Below, in pieces: positions 18,133 through 25,551 of a DNA stretch of 36,337 bases. Numbering within the stretch: the first letter of the stretch is position 1; the number at the start of each line of letters is the position of its first letter. Both the position numbers and the translations under genes were made by a program. The stretch spans positions 1 through 36,337 of the forward strand of contig JACQTK010000162.1 in NCBI GenBank assembly GCA_016210845.1. Direction: 5' to 3'. Under the pieces are notes generated by a model that saw nothing but the letters and a program-made list of their open reading frames with translations, did no database searches and was not told the origin of the DNA. Origin of the DNA: Acidobacteriota bacterium (GTDB lineage Bacteria; Acidobacteriota; Vicinamibacteria; Vicinamibacterales; UBA2999).

Positions 18133-19080
18133 ATGGCCCACTACCTCGTGACCGGCGGCGCCGGCTTCATCGGGTCTCACCTCGCCGAGGAGCTCGCCGC
18201 CCGCGGCGAGCAGGTCCGCGTCGTCGACAGCCTGGTCACCGGCAGGCGGCAGAATCTCGCCCACGTTCCCGACGTCGAATTCATCGAGGGTGACCTGGCC
18301 GATCTCGACGTGGCGCGCCGCGTCGTCAAAGGCGTCGACGTCGTCCTCCATCAGGCGGCGATTCCATCGGTCCCGCGGTCGGTGCTCGATCCGATCGCCT
18401 CGAACCGCGCCAACGTCGACGCGGCGCTGAACGTGCTGGTCGCCGCGCGCGATGCCGGCGTCCGGCGCGTCGTGTACGCGGGATCGTCCTCTGCCTACGG
18501 CAACACGCCGATGCTGCCCAAGGACGAGTCGATGCCGCCGTCTCCTTTGTCGCCGTACGCGCTGCAGAAGCTCGTGTCGGAACAGTATTGCCAGCTCTTC
18601 ACGCGGCTCTACGGGCTGGAGACCGTGGCGATCCGCTATTTCAACGTGTTCGGACCGCGACAGGATCCGTCGTCGCCGTATTCGGGCGTCATCTCGCTCT
18701 TCATCAGCGCGCTGTGCGACGGGCGCCCGCCGACGATTTACGGCGACGGCGAACAGACGCGCGACTTCACGTACGTGGCCAACGTCGTCGACGGCGTCCT
18801 GCGGGCCTGCCACGCTCCCGACGCGAATGGGGAAGTGGTCAACGTGGCCACCGGCGGCCGGATCTCGTTGAACCGGCTGTTTCAGACGCTGCGCAGGCTC
18901 GTCGGCGCGACGGTGGAGCCTATGTACGCCGAGACGCGCGCAGGGGATGTGCGCGACTCGCAGGCCGACATCCGGAAGGCGCGCCGCCTGCTCGGGTACG
19001 AGCCGATCGTCGGCTTCGAGGAAGGACTGAAGAAGACGGTCGACTGGTACCGCGAATCACAGGTCCCACTCCACCAGTAG
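18133..19080 (+). CDS. NAD-dependent sugar-nucleotide epimerase/dehydratase
   Basis: A 315-residue extended short-chain dehydrogenase acting on nucleotide sugars, probably UDP-hexoses, for surface polysaccharide. The Rossmann motif GGAGFIGSH is at residues 8-16, the catalytic Ser/Tyr/Lys set in AGSSSAYG and SPYALQKLVSEQY, and the family motif RYFNVFGPRQDP follows. It resembles UDP-glucose 4-epimerase or UDP-N-acetylglucosamine 4-epimerase types (WbpP/GalE-like); substrate cannot be fixed. ATG 18133 is the first codon after rnpB. The TAG stop overlaps a REP-like GTAG hairpin. Confidence 0.9.
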   Translation: MAHYLVTGGAGFIGSHLAEELAARGEQVRVVDSLVTGRRQNLAHVPDVEFIEGDLADLDVARRVVKGVDVVLHQAAIPSVPRSVLDPIASNRANVDAALNVLVAARDAGVRRVVYAGSSSAYGNTPMLPKDESMPPSPLSPYALQKLVSEQYCQLFTRLYGLETVAIRYFNVFGPRQDPSSPYSGVISLFISALCDGRPPTIYGDGEQTRDFTYVANVVDGVLRACHAPDANGEVVNVATGGRISLNRLFQTLRRLVGATVEPMYAETRAGDVRDSQADIRKARRLLGYEPIVGFEEGLKKTVDWYRESQVPLHQ

Positions 19081-19101
19081 AGCGCACGCTTCAGCGTGCG
19101 C
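19077..19101. repeat. Single REP-like hairpin over the epimerase stop codon
   Basis: GTAG (19077-19080, containing the TAG stop) is followed by GCGCACGCT-TC-AGCGTGCGC (19082-19101). The stem is identical to arm 1 of the cloverleaf at 5478-5497. Confidence 0.85.
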
Positions 19102-19471
19102 GAGGCCCGCGCGAGGCCAACGTGACAGTGGTCCTGTGACCAGCAACCGCAGTTGTCGGTCCCGTTAGTCGCTCGATTCCTCCCTCCACGCCCAATCCGC
19201 CGCCAGTTGCGCCGGTTCGCCACGTGATCGCCGCAACCGTCGTTGTCGATCACGCGACATCGCGTCATCGCGTCGTGTTCTCCATCTCCGCCAAGCCTCG
19301 TCCGCGCATCACGTTGCACCGACAGGCTCCGCGCCTGGCCGACGGCGGCGTCCTTGCCACTGGTCCGCGCGTCCTGGCCGGCGGGTACGGGCAGGCGGGT
19401 ATCCGACCTCGCGGGCACGGCAGTCTGTCGGGACGGAACATGGCACGCAGCGATGACAGGAGGAGGACACG
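19102..19471. other. Noncoding spacer
   Basis: About 370 bp between the epimerase and the helix-hairpin-helix gene. No credible gene, tRNA or terminator was found; open frames here have no family signal. Near its end AGGAGG (19458-19463) is the Shine-Dalgarno of the next gene, so a promoter probably lies within the spacer, but no clear box was identified. Confidence 0.55.
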
Positions 19472-19807
19472 ATGACGCGCATGATGACGACGGCACTGTT
19501 GGTGCTGGTGCTGGGAGCGGGCGCGGCGGCCGCTCAGAGCTCCAGCCGGCCGAGTCCGGCCAACCAGATGGTCGTGGAAGCGGTGAACCTCAATACGGCG
19601 ACGGTCGCCCAGCTCGAGACGCTGCCGGGCATTGGTCCGGCCATCGCGCAGCGGATCGTGGAGTACCGTCAGGGCAACGGCGGCTTCAAGAAGATCGAGG
19701 AGCTGATGAACGTTCGCGGGATTGGCGAGACGAGCTTCCTCAAGCTGAAGGCGCTGGTGACCGTGACCCCGCCGCGCACCGATCGCGCGGCGGCACAGGG
19801 CCAGTAG
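19472..19807 (+). CDS. Secreted helix-hairpin-helix protein, ComEA-like
   Basis: A 111-residue exported protein with a signal peptide (MTRMMTTALLVLVLGAGAAAAQ) and one ComEA-type double helix-hairpin-helix domain: VNLNTATVAQLETLPGIGPAIAQRIVEYR, then FKKIEELMNVRGIGETSFLKLKALV. ComEA proteins bind DNA during natural uptake, and proteins this short occur widely as periplasmic DNA binders. A perfect AGGAGG eight bases before ATG 19472 fixes the start. It directly precedes a type IV pilin-like gene, which supports a link to DNA uptake or pilus function but does not prove it. Confidence 0.88.
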   Translation: MTRMMTTALLVLVLGAGAAAAQSSSRPSPANQMVVEAVNLNTATVAQLETLPGIGPAIAQRIVEYRQGNGGFKKIEELMNVRGIGETSFLKLKALVTVTPPRTDRAAAQGQ

Positions 19808-19809
19808 TC

Positions 19810-20415
19810 GGGCGGGCGCGCGGATCTCGACGTCCGCGCGCCCGCGCGCTCGCCGAGGTCTCCGGAGCCACGCTCACGGAGCTGCTCTTCGTCGCGGGGC
19901 TCGTGGCCACCCTCACCGCGGTGGCCATCCCGCAGTCGCTCGTCACGCTCGATCGTTCACGCGCATTTGCGGCGGCACGCTATTTCGCGGCGCGCGTCGC
20001 GCTCGCCCGGGCCCAGGCCGCGAAGCGCTCGGCGTACGTCGCCCTGCGGTTCGAGCACACCGGCTCCGATATCGCGTTCGGCATGTTCGTGGACGGCAAC
20101 CGGAACGGTGTCCGCACTCGGGACATCGAGCGCAACATCGACCGGCCGCTGGAACGCGCCGTGAGCCTCTCGGATCTGTTTCCGGGCGTGGCCATCGGGC
20201 TGTCCACGGGCTCCGCCGAGGGAGCCGGCCCGCTGAGAATCGGCTCGACCCGCCTGTTGTCCTTTTCGCCCCTCGGTTCCGCCACGTCGGGGAGCATCTA
20301 TATCCGTGGCCGCGACGGCTCCCAGCTTGCCGTGCGCATCTTCGGCGTGACCGGTCGCGCGCGTGTGCTGCGCTACGTGCCGCGAACGCGCGCGTGGATC
20401 GACGCCTCCTTCTAA
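19810..20415 (+). CDS. Type IV pilin-like (GspH/FimT family) protein, start codon unresolved
   Basis: A prepilin-type protein: GATLTELLFVAGLVATLTAVAIP has Gly before the cleavage site, Glu at mature position 5 and a hydrophobic helix, followed by a GspH/FimT-like domain (AARYFAARVALARAQAAKRSAYVALRF through FSPLGSATSGSIYI). The conserved frame has no ATG, GTG or TTG between the preceding stop at 19807 and the cleavage site. The coordinates given start at the first codon after that stop and are only an outer bound. Either a non-standard start, a frameshift or a sequencing error must be involved. Minor pilins of this type prime pili in type IV pilus or type II secretion systems. Confidence 0.75.
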   Translation, partial: GRARGSRRPRARALAEVSGATLTELLFVAGLVATLTAVAIPQSLVTLDRSRAFAAARYFAARVALARAQAAKRSAYVALRFEHTGSDIAFGMFVDGNRNGVRTRDIERNIDRPLERAVSLSDLFPGVAIGLSTGSAEGAGPLRIGSTRLLSFSPLGSATSGSIYIRGRDGSQLAVRIFGVTGRARVLRYVPRTRAWIDASF

Positions 20416-20419
20416 CGAT

Positions 20420-20830
20420 ATGGATCGTCGGCGGACACCACGGCGCGCACCGCTGACAGGCGAGCCGCTCTCGCGCGTCAGGCTCAGGACGGGCCGCGAT
20501 CTGTCGGTCGTGGACGCGTCCAACACCGGGCTGCTGGTCGAGGGTGCCGCCCGACTCCTCCCCGGTACACACGTCGATGTGCACGTCGTCACCCGCGACG
20601 GGCGTGTGCTCGTACGCAGCCGCGTGGTCCGCGCGTACGTGTCGAACCTGACGGCGGAGCTCGTGGGGTACCGAGCCGCGCTGGCTTTCGATCGGCCGGT
20701 CGACACCTCCGCCGTCGGGTATGCGGTTCCCCCGCCATCCCTCGCGGCGACGCTCCCATCGGGAACCAGCTACCCCACGATCGTCCCTGATGCCGCCCCT
20801 CAGTACGACAGCCAAGGGCTCCGCCCTTGA
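20420..20830 (+). CDS. PilZ-like domain protein
   Basis: A 136-residue protein from ATG 20420, 4 bp after the pilin stop. RRRTPRR near the N-terminus and DASNTGLLV fit the PilZ c-di-GMP pattern (RxxxR, then D/NxSxxG), followed by a beta-barrel-like region (GTHVDVHVVTRDGRVLVRSRVVRAYV). Its position after ComEA-like and pilin genes is consistent with c-di-GMP control of surface structures. The last residues (DSQGLRP and stop) come from the C hairpin of the composite repeat that starts at 20809, so the original C-terminus was probably replaced or extended. Confidence 0.7.
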   Translation: MDRRRTPRRAPLTGEPLSRVRLRTGRDLSVVDASNTGLLVEGAARLLPGTHVDVHVVTRDGRVLVRSRVVRAYVSNLTAELVGYRAALAFDRPVDTSAVGYAVPPPSLAATLPSGTSYPTIVPDAAPQYDSQGLRP

Positions 20831-20946
20831 TATCCGGGCAGAGCCCTCGGCTGGTGGCCAGCATTTCTTGGCGCGCTCTGCGCGCCTAGGACCGCTATGC
20901 GGGTCACCGAGTACGAAATCTCGCGCAACGAGCCGCATAGCGGTCC
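20809..20946 (+). repeat. Composite palindromic repeat, copy 2 (C-B-A)
   Basis: The C hairpin is CAGCCAAGGGCTCCGCCC paired with GGGCAGAGCCCTCGGCTG across a loop containing GATATC (20809-20853). The B palindrome is GGCGCGC-TCT-GCGCGCC (20870-20886). CTAGG follows, then the A module from ACCGCTATGCGG (20891) to CCGCATAGCGGT (20944) with an internal GAGTACGAAAT block. Confidence 0.92.
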
Positions 20947-21026
20947 AACGCGCGTCTGCGTGAGCAGCGGGGCTGCCGTCACTGCCTGGCATCCCGCTTG
21001 ATTGGGGTTCCACACACAGGAGATCC

Positions 21027-22463
21027 ATGTCACTCGGCGACGATGCGGTCACGCTGCGCGCAGCCCCGGGGCCCGACGTGTCTCAACGGTACGACGGCAG
21101 CGAGCTGCGTCAGGTGCTCGAGGCCCTGAGCGCGGGACTTCGGCGGCCTGGCGGCGACAGCACCCTTGCGGGAATCTTCGAGGAGCAGATCCAGCGCCTG
21201 CTCGCCATGCGGACCGTGCGGTTGCGGGAGATCCCCGCGCGCTACCAAGCACGGCTCGTGACGCCCACGCGTACGGCGGAGTCGATCGTCGTGGGCGTGC
21301 CCACGGCGGATACGCGGGGCCAGGCGGTGCTCGAGGCGTCGTTCGCGCCGGGCCGTCTCCTGGACGAACGGGATGTCGAGCTGCTGACGGCCGCCGCGCA
21401 GCTGGGCGGCCTGGTGCTCGAAGCGGCAAGGCCCCGAAGCGGAGCGCGGCCGAGGGGCCCCGACGGCGCTGGGCCGCTGATCGGGTCGACACCGGTGATG
21501 CAGTCGCTGCGTGAGCGCGTCGAGCGTGTCGCCGGCACCGACTTCACCGTGCTCGTCGAAGGCGAGAGCGGCACGGGCAAGGAGCTCGTCGCGCGGCAGA
21601 TCCACGAGCTGAGCGGGCGGCGGAGCGGTCCGTTCGTCGCGGTGAACTGCGCGGCCGTCGTCGAAACGCTGCTCGAGGCGGAGCTCTTTGGCATCGAGGA
21701 TCGCACGGCCACGGGCGTCCGGGGCCGCCGCGGCAAGTTCGAGCACGCCGACGGCGGGACGCTCTTTCTGGACGAAGTCTCGGACTTGGCGATCTCGGCC
21801 CAGGCGAAGCTGCTGCGCGCCATTCAGGACCTGGCGGTGGAGCGCGTGGGCGGCTTCGGCACGCGGCGGGTGAATGCGCGGATCGTCGCCGCCACGAACC
21901 GCCCGCTGGCGGATCTGGTGGCGCGGAACCTGTTTCGGTCCGACCTGTACTACCGGCTCAGCGGCATCGAGATTCGCGTGCCGCCGCTCAGATGCCGCCG
22001 CGACGACATTCCGGAGCTGGCCAGGTATTTCCTGGGGAGCCATCGGGCGACGCGGGACCTCTCGCTGTCGCCCGCAGCCCTGGAGGGGCTGAAGCTCTAT
22101 CAGTGGCCTGGCAACGTGCGCGAGTTGGAGCGGCTCATCGAGCGGGCTGTGGCGCTCACGCAGGCCGACCGCATCGACCTGGACGACCTTCCCGCCCACG
22201 TCCGCGGCCAGTGCGGCGACGCGCTCGGTCCGTCCCTGGCGGGCGGCGACTCGATGCGGGCTTGGGGCAGCCGGTACGTCCGACTCGTCTTCGAGCGGTG
22301 CGGCGGCAATAAGCAGCAGGCGTGTCGGGAGCTGCAAATCAGCTATCACACGCTCGATGCCTACCTGCGGTACGGCCGGCGCCTCCAGCGCCACGTGCCG
22401 AAGCGCGTGCCCCGGTGGGCGCGGCCGGAAGACGGGGCCCCGGGCCGGCGCCGCGACGAGTAG
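21027..22463 (+). CDS. Enhancer-binding-protein-like AAA+ regulator lacking the GAFTGA motif
   Basis: A 478-residue protein. The N-terminal region (about 20-140) could be a degenerate GAF-like sensor. The AAA+ domain has Walker A GESGTGKE (about 179-186), Walker B GGTLFLDEVSD, arginine-finger context FRSDLYYRLSG and WPGNVRELERLIERA. The C-terminal helix-turn-helix is GGNKQQACRELQISYHTLDAYLRY. Where activators have GAFTGA, this protein reads LFGIEDRTATGVRGRRGKFE, so the sigma-54 contact loop is shortened and altered. It may regulate another RNA polymerase form or act as a repressor. A good CAGGAG precedes ATG 21027. The next gene starts 3 bp after its stop, so it probably controls or travels with the ABC operon. 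Confidence 0.85.
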   Translation: MSLGDDAVTLRAAPGPDVSQRYDGSELRQVLEALSAGLRRPGGDSTLAGIFEEQIQRLLAMRTVRLREIPARYQARLVTPTRTAESIVVGVPTADTRGQAVLEASFAPGRLLDERDVELLTAAAQLGGLVLEAARPRSGARPRGPDGAGPLIGSTPVMQSLRERVERVAGTDFTVLVEGESGTGKELVARQIHELSGRRSGPFVAVNCAAVVETLLEAELFGIEDRTATGVRGRRGKFEHADGGTLFLDEVSDLAISAQAKLLRAIQDLAVERVGGFGTRRVNARIVAATNRPLADLVARNLFRSDLYYRLSGIEIRVPPLRCRRDDIPELARYFLGSHRATRDLSLSPAALEGLKLYQWPGNVRELERLIERAVALTQADRIDLDDLPAHVRGQCGDALGPSLAGGDSMRAWGSRYVRLVFERCGGNKQQACRELQISYHTLDAYLRYGRRLQRHVPKRVPRWARPEDGAPGRRRDE

Positions 22464-22466
22464 CCG

Positions 22467-23165
22467 ATGATCCAGGCCCTCCGTTTTTTTCACGTCGTGC
22501 GCCCCTGGCATCCGATGATGCCCGGCGCCTTCGGGATCGCGCTTGGTGCGACGGGCGTCGTGTTGATGCTGGATGGCGGTACTCGAACCGCCGGACCCCT
22601 TGCGCCAATCTTTCTCCTGCAGGCACTCACGACCTCGTCCGGCTTTGCCACGCCGGCGCGCCGCGGTCACTACGACCTGCTGCTGACCAGCGGTCAGGGG
22701 CGCGTCCGGATTGGCGTGGCGCATTGGCTCATGTCGGTAGCGCCGGGGGTGGCAACCTGGCTCGCGCTCGCGGCGCTCGAGCTCGCCTTCATCGGAGGTC
22801 CCGCGCAGTCGCTGACGTCTGGAACCGTCGCCGGCATGATCCTGGTGTCCGCGCTCCCGTGGGCCGCGACGGTTGCGCTGCCGCGACTCACGGGTGGGCT
22901 CGTCTGGATCACGCTGCTCGTGCTCGTCGTCTCGGTGATGCCAGGGTCGACGAACGAGATCGTGGCGGAGTGGCAGGCCGCCGATGATGGACCGATCGTC
23001 CGCACCCTAGCCGTACTCGTGTGCCCGTGGATTCTCGCGGGACGCGATCTCCGCGGACCAGACCTGCTGCCTGCGGCCGCGGCCATCGCCTTCGCGTCGC
23101 TGGCCGTCGTCGCCGCTGTGGCATGGATCGCCCGCTCGGATTTCCCGCTCGAGGCTGGCCAGTGA
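22467..23165 (+). CDS. ABC transporter membrane subunit (ABC-2-like), unassigned
   Basis: A 232-residue integral membrane protein with about six hydrophobic segments (for example GAFGIALGATGVVLML, GVATWLALAALELAFIG and WITLLVLVVSVMPG). The cytoplasmic motif GHYDLLLTSGQGRVRIGVAHW is of the sort seen in ABC-2 permeases. It is identified as a permease mostly by the overlapping downstream ATPase gene. It starts 3 bp after the regulator stop and its stop overlaps the ATPase start. Substrate and direction are unknown; export is more likely because no binding protein is present. Confidence 0.7.
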   Translation: MIQALRFFHVVRPWHPMMPGAFGIALGATGVVLMLDGGTRTAGPLAPIFLLQALTTSSGFATPARRGHYDLLLTSGQGRVRIGVAHWLMSVAPGVATWLALAALELAFIGGPAQSLTSGTVAGMILVSALPWAATVALPRLTGGLVWITLLVLVVSVMPGSTNEIVAEWQAADDGPIVRTLAVLVCPWILAGRDLRGPDLLPAAAAIAFASLAVVAAVAWIARSDFPLEAGQ

Positions 23166-23866
23166 CGCCCGTCCTGATGGCGCGCGATCTGGCCGCCCGG
23201 TACGGGCGGCGTGAGGTGTTTCACGGCCTGTCGCTTCAAGTGGCCGGCAGCCGCTCGCTCGGCGTCCTGGGCCCGAATGGCGCGGGCAAGACGACGCTGC
23301 TGCGTGTGCTGGCGGGGTTGCGTACGCCGTCGCAGGGCGAGGTCCGCATTCGCGGGTTGGAGCCACGCGACGCCGTTGGGCGCACGCCTGTGGCGTACTT
23401 CGCGGGTGAGACGACGCTGCCAGGCGCGGTGCGGGCCTCGGCGTGGAGCGCGTTGGCCACGACCGATCCGATCACGCCCGAGCACCGACCGATCCGTACG
23501 TTGTCACGAGGCGCACGTCAGGTCCTCGGCCTGCGAACCGTCCTGGGCCGCCATCCGCTCGCGCTGATCCTGCTCGACGAGCCATGGGAAGGGTTGGATC
23601 CGGACGCCGCGCGCTGGCTCTCGACTACGATCGAAGCCAAGCGCGACAAGGGAGCGGCCATCATCCTCGCGTCGCACTACTTTCAGGATCTCGCCGGCGT
23701 GTGCGACGCGTATCTGTTCCTGGTGGGCTCGCCGCCGACGCTGCTGCAGGCGCACGAGATCTCGCCCGTCGGTCCCGTCACCGCTGCCCTGCTCATCGAC
23801 GTGTACGACAAGCTGCGCGGCGGACCGGCCACGCATCGGCTCGTCCGCGGCACGCGCACCGCGTGA
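23162..23866 (+). CDS. ABC transporter ATP-binding protein
   Basis: A 234-residue ATPase starting at GTG 23162, overlapping the permease stop by 4 bp. Walker A is GPNGAGKTT, the signature is a variant LSRGAR, Walker B is LALILLDEPWEGLDPD, and the switch His is in ILASHYF. The Q-loop region is short (VAYFAGETTLPG), making this a minimal ATPase. It powers the adjacent permease. The stop overlaps the start of the following micro-protein gene, indicating translational coupling through the operon. Confidence 0.92.
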   Translation: MTPVLMARDLAARYGRREVFHGLSLQVAGSRSLGVLGPNGAGKTTLLRVLAGLRTPSQGEVRIRGLEPRDAVGRTPVAYFAGETTLPGAVRASAWSALATTDPITPEHRPIRTLSRGARQVLGLRTVLGRHPLALILLDEPWEGLDPDAARWLSTTIEAKRDKGAAIILASHYFQDLAGVCDAYLFLVGSPPTLLQAHEISPVGPVTAALLIDVYDKLRGGPATHRLVRGTRTA

Positions 23867-24096
23867 TGTCGCCGCCAGTGATCGGCCAAGTGACGATGCT
23901 AGAATGGACCCCGGAACAGCGTGCGCTTCTGGCTGAGACGCTGCGCGACATCGCGAACGTCGCGGCGGGAGCGATGGTGTTCGGGCAGTTCTTGAGTGAC
24001 CGAGGGTTCGCCCCATGGCTAGCCGTTCTCGGTGTGGCTGTCTGGATCATCCTCGTGATCTGGGCCTTGCGGCTGGCCGGAGGAAGAGAGTCATGA
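23866..24096 (+). CDS. Small single-pass membrane protein, unknown
   Basis: A 76-residue protein (MSPPVIGQVTMLEWTPEQ onward) with an amphipathic N-terminal half and one strong transmembrane helix (APWLAVLGVAVWIILVIWAL) ending GGRES. It begins on the last base of the ATPase stop (TGATG overlap) and ends 1 bp into the next micro-gene, so it is translationally coupled on both sides. No family is recognised. It is plausibly an accessory subunit of the ABC complex; this rests on context only. Confidence 0.6.
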   Translation: MSPPVIGQVTMLEWTPEQRALLAETLRDIANVAAGAMVFGQFLSDRGFAPWLAVLGVAVWIILVIWALRLAGGRES

Positions 24097-24206
24097 CAGG
24101 TCTGGTGATCCTCCTCGTTGGAATCACGGTTGCCGCGGGCATCCTCACGTTCCTGGCAACCCGAGCTCCGTCCCTCGAGAAGAAGAAGGGCAAGACACAA
24201 CCGTGA
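24093..24206 (+). CDS. Micro membrane protein (37 residues), first of a tandem pair
   Basis: MTGLVILLVGITVAAGILTF begins a protein with a single transmembrane helix and a basic tail (LEKKKGKTQP). AGGAAGAGAG lies just upstream of ATG 24093, and the start overlaps the previous stop by 4 bp. A paralogous frame starts 4 bp before its stop and keeps the N-terminal MTGLVIL pattern, which supports real coding despite the small size. Function unknown. Confidence 0.6.
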   Translation: MTGLVILLVGITVAAGILTFLATRAPSLEKKKGKTQP

Positions 24207-24289
24207 CCGGCCTCGTCATCCTCGTTATCGGAATGATGGTTGCCGGAGTGCTCTTCACACTGTGGGCCATGGGCTCCGATTCGGCTTAG
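24203..24289 (+). CDS. Micro membrane protein (28 residues), second of a tandem pair, tail cut by an amber stop
   Basis: GTG 24203 starts VTGLVILVIGMMVAGVLFTL, paralogous to the preceding micro-protein, and ends at TAG 24287-24289. The next in-frame codons read RKKGKT before TAA at about 24310, matching the KKGKT tail of the first copy. The TAG therefore appears to be a recent truncation, or a read-through codon. The gene overlaps the previous one by 4 bp. Function unknown. Confidence 0.5.
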   Translation: MTGLVILVIGMMVAGVLFTLWAMGSDSA

Positions 24290-24314
24290 AGGAAGAAGGG
24301 CAAGACGTAAGTTG

Positions 24315-24341
24315 GGCGGAGTAGGCGGAGTGGGCGGAGTG
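24315..24341 (+). repeat. GGCGGAGTG nonamer array
   Basis: Three perfect or near-perfect nonamers (GGCGGAGTA, GGCGGAGTG, GGCGGAGTG) follow the micro-protein genes. The same nonamer family is found in frame in the kinase gene at 28076-28111 on the other strand. The G runs could form a quadruplex. Confidence 0.85.
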
Positions 24342-24365
24342 GGGTCGTTTGGACGATAGGAACGA

Positions 24366-24980
24366 TTGGCCGCTTTCCGGTGGGTTGCGGAAGATCCGTT
24401 ATACCATCCGGCCCGACTCTCCCCTACGGCCCCCTTCTGGTCGGCCGACAGCCGTACGATCGGATTCTTCGCCGAAGGCCGACTGAAGAGGGTTGACGCT
24501 GCCGGTGGCCCGGTGCGTTCGCTCACCGAACCTTCTTCTGCCGCTGGCGCCTCATGGAACGCCGATGGGACGATCGTCTTCAGTTCCAACGGTAGCCTGT
24601 TCAGCATTTCCGACAGGGGCGGTGCGCCGGCGCGCGTCACGCAGCCGGATCCCGGTCTTGGCGAGCTGCACCGCTCTCCGGCATTTCTGCCCGACGGGCG
24701 GAGCTTCCTCTACTCCTCATCACTCCCCCGTCCAGACCTTTCCGGATCCGACGGGCGGCAGGTGGCAGATCTCCACCGGCGGCGGGCAGCGGCCCGGGCG
24801 GGCCGGGTTTCTGGCGGCAGTACGACGTCACGCGCGACGGCCGTTTCCTGCTGAACGTCCCGGTCGATGCGACCGAGTCGGCGTGGGGTTGGTCATCCTG
24901 AAAAAGCTCCGCGGCCATCCGCGCTACGACGCGCTGCTGCAGCGAGCCAGGCACGCCTGGGAGCATTTCGAGAAGGTGAG
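24366..24980 (+). pseudogene. Mosaic of Ser/Thr kinase sensor-domain fragments
   Basis: The frame from 24366 reads FWSADSRTIGFFAEGRLKRV, then SWNADGTIVFSSNGSLFSIS and RSPAFLPDGRSFLYSS, typical of TolB/WD40-like propeller segments of Pkn-type kinases. After a frame change it reads TGGRWQISTGGGQ, and after another DGRFLLNVPVDATESAW. It ends with LRGHPRYDALLQRARHAWE, resembling the tail of TPR-type kinases. No kinase domain and no intact frame remain. Pieces of at least two kinase types appear joined. Confidence 0.75.
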
Positions 24981-25035
24981 CGGGCCCGCGGCTGGGGGCG
25001 CCTCGAGCTTTCGCCGCCGCCCCGCCGGAGGGCTG

Positions 25036-25551
25036 TCACTCGAGCTTGCGGTCGGGTGTGTGGGATTCGGCGCGGCTGTCCGAATCTGGCTCGGCGCCGT
25101 CGGGCATGGCGTTGGCGGGGCGTACGCTCGATGACACTGTCTCGAGCAGCTGACCGCAAAGCGCGGCGACCTCTTCCAGCTTTCGGACGGCGGCGTGGGC
25201 GGCGCTCTCATCGAACAGGTCCTGCGGTCCGACGCCCTGGCGCTCGTCCCCATAGAGGGCGGGTCCACGGTCGGCCGCCATGTCGGTCGAAATGGAGGCC
25301 AGGCGCTCGGCGTGGACGCGGAACCAGTCGGGGAACCGTGCCCGTTCACGCCGGAACAGCTCCGCCACATCGTGCGTGCGGGCCGGCTCGACGGCGACCA
25401 GGCGCAACGCGCCCTTGAGAAACAGTTCCACGCATTCCTGGGCCTCGCGGACGACCGTCGCCCAGAGTTGCCGCGTCAGCGCGAGGCGCACGAGCTCGAT
25501 GCGGCCCTGGGCCTCCTCGATATACCGGCGCCCCATGTTCGAGCTGGTCAT
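25036..25551 (-). CDS. HEPN-domain protein of a HEPN/nucleotidyltransferase pair
   Basis: A 171-residue helical protein. The HEPN core is in the N-terminal two thirds (YIEEAQGRIELVRLALTRQLW, then VVREAQECVELFLKGALRL and ARTHDVAELFRRE), matching the PF05168-like pattern of a Glu/Lys helix followed by HD. A Glu-rich helix and an acidic disordered tail follow. HEPN proteins paired with nucleotidyltransferases often form toxin-antitoxin or regulatory modules. The classical RNase motif Rx4-6H is not clearly seen, so toxin activity is uncertain. ATG 25551 overlaps the stop of the upstream nucleotidyltransferase gene by 4 bp. Confidence 0.8.
   Translation of the reverse strand: MTSSNMGRRYIEEAQGRIELVRLALTRQLWATVVREAQECVELFLKGALRLVAVEPARTHDVAELFRRERARFPDWFRVHAERLASISTDMAADRGPALYGDERQGVGPQDLFDESAAHAAVRKLEEVAALCGQLLETVSSSVRPANAMPDGAEPDSDSRAESHTPDRKLE

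Noticed and set aside
19440-19456. Possible sigma-54 promoter (TGGCACGCAGCGAT) before the ComEA-like gene
   Set aside because: TGGCACG fits the -24 element, but the -12 GC dinucleotide is not at the required spacing.
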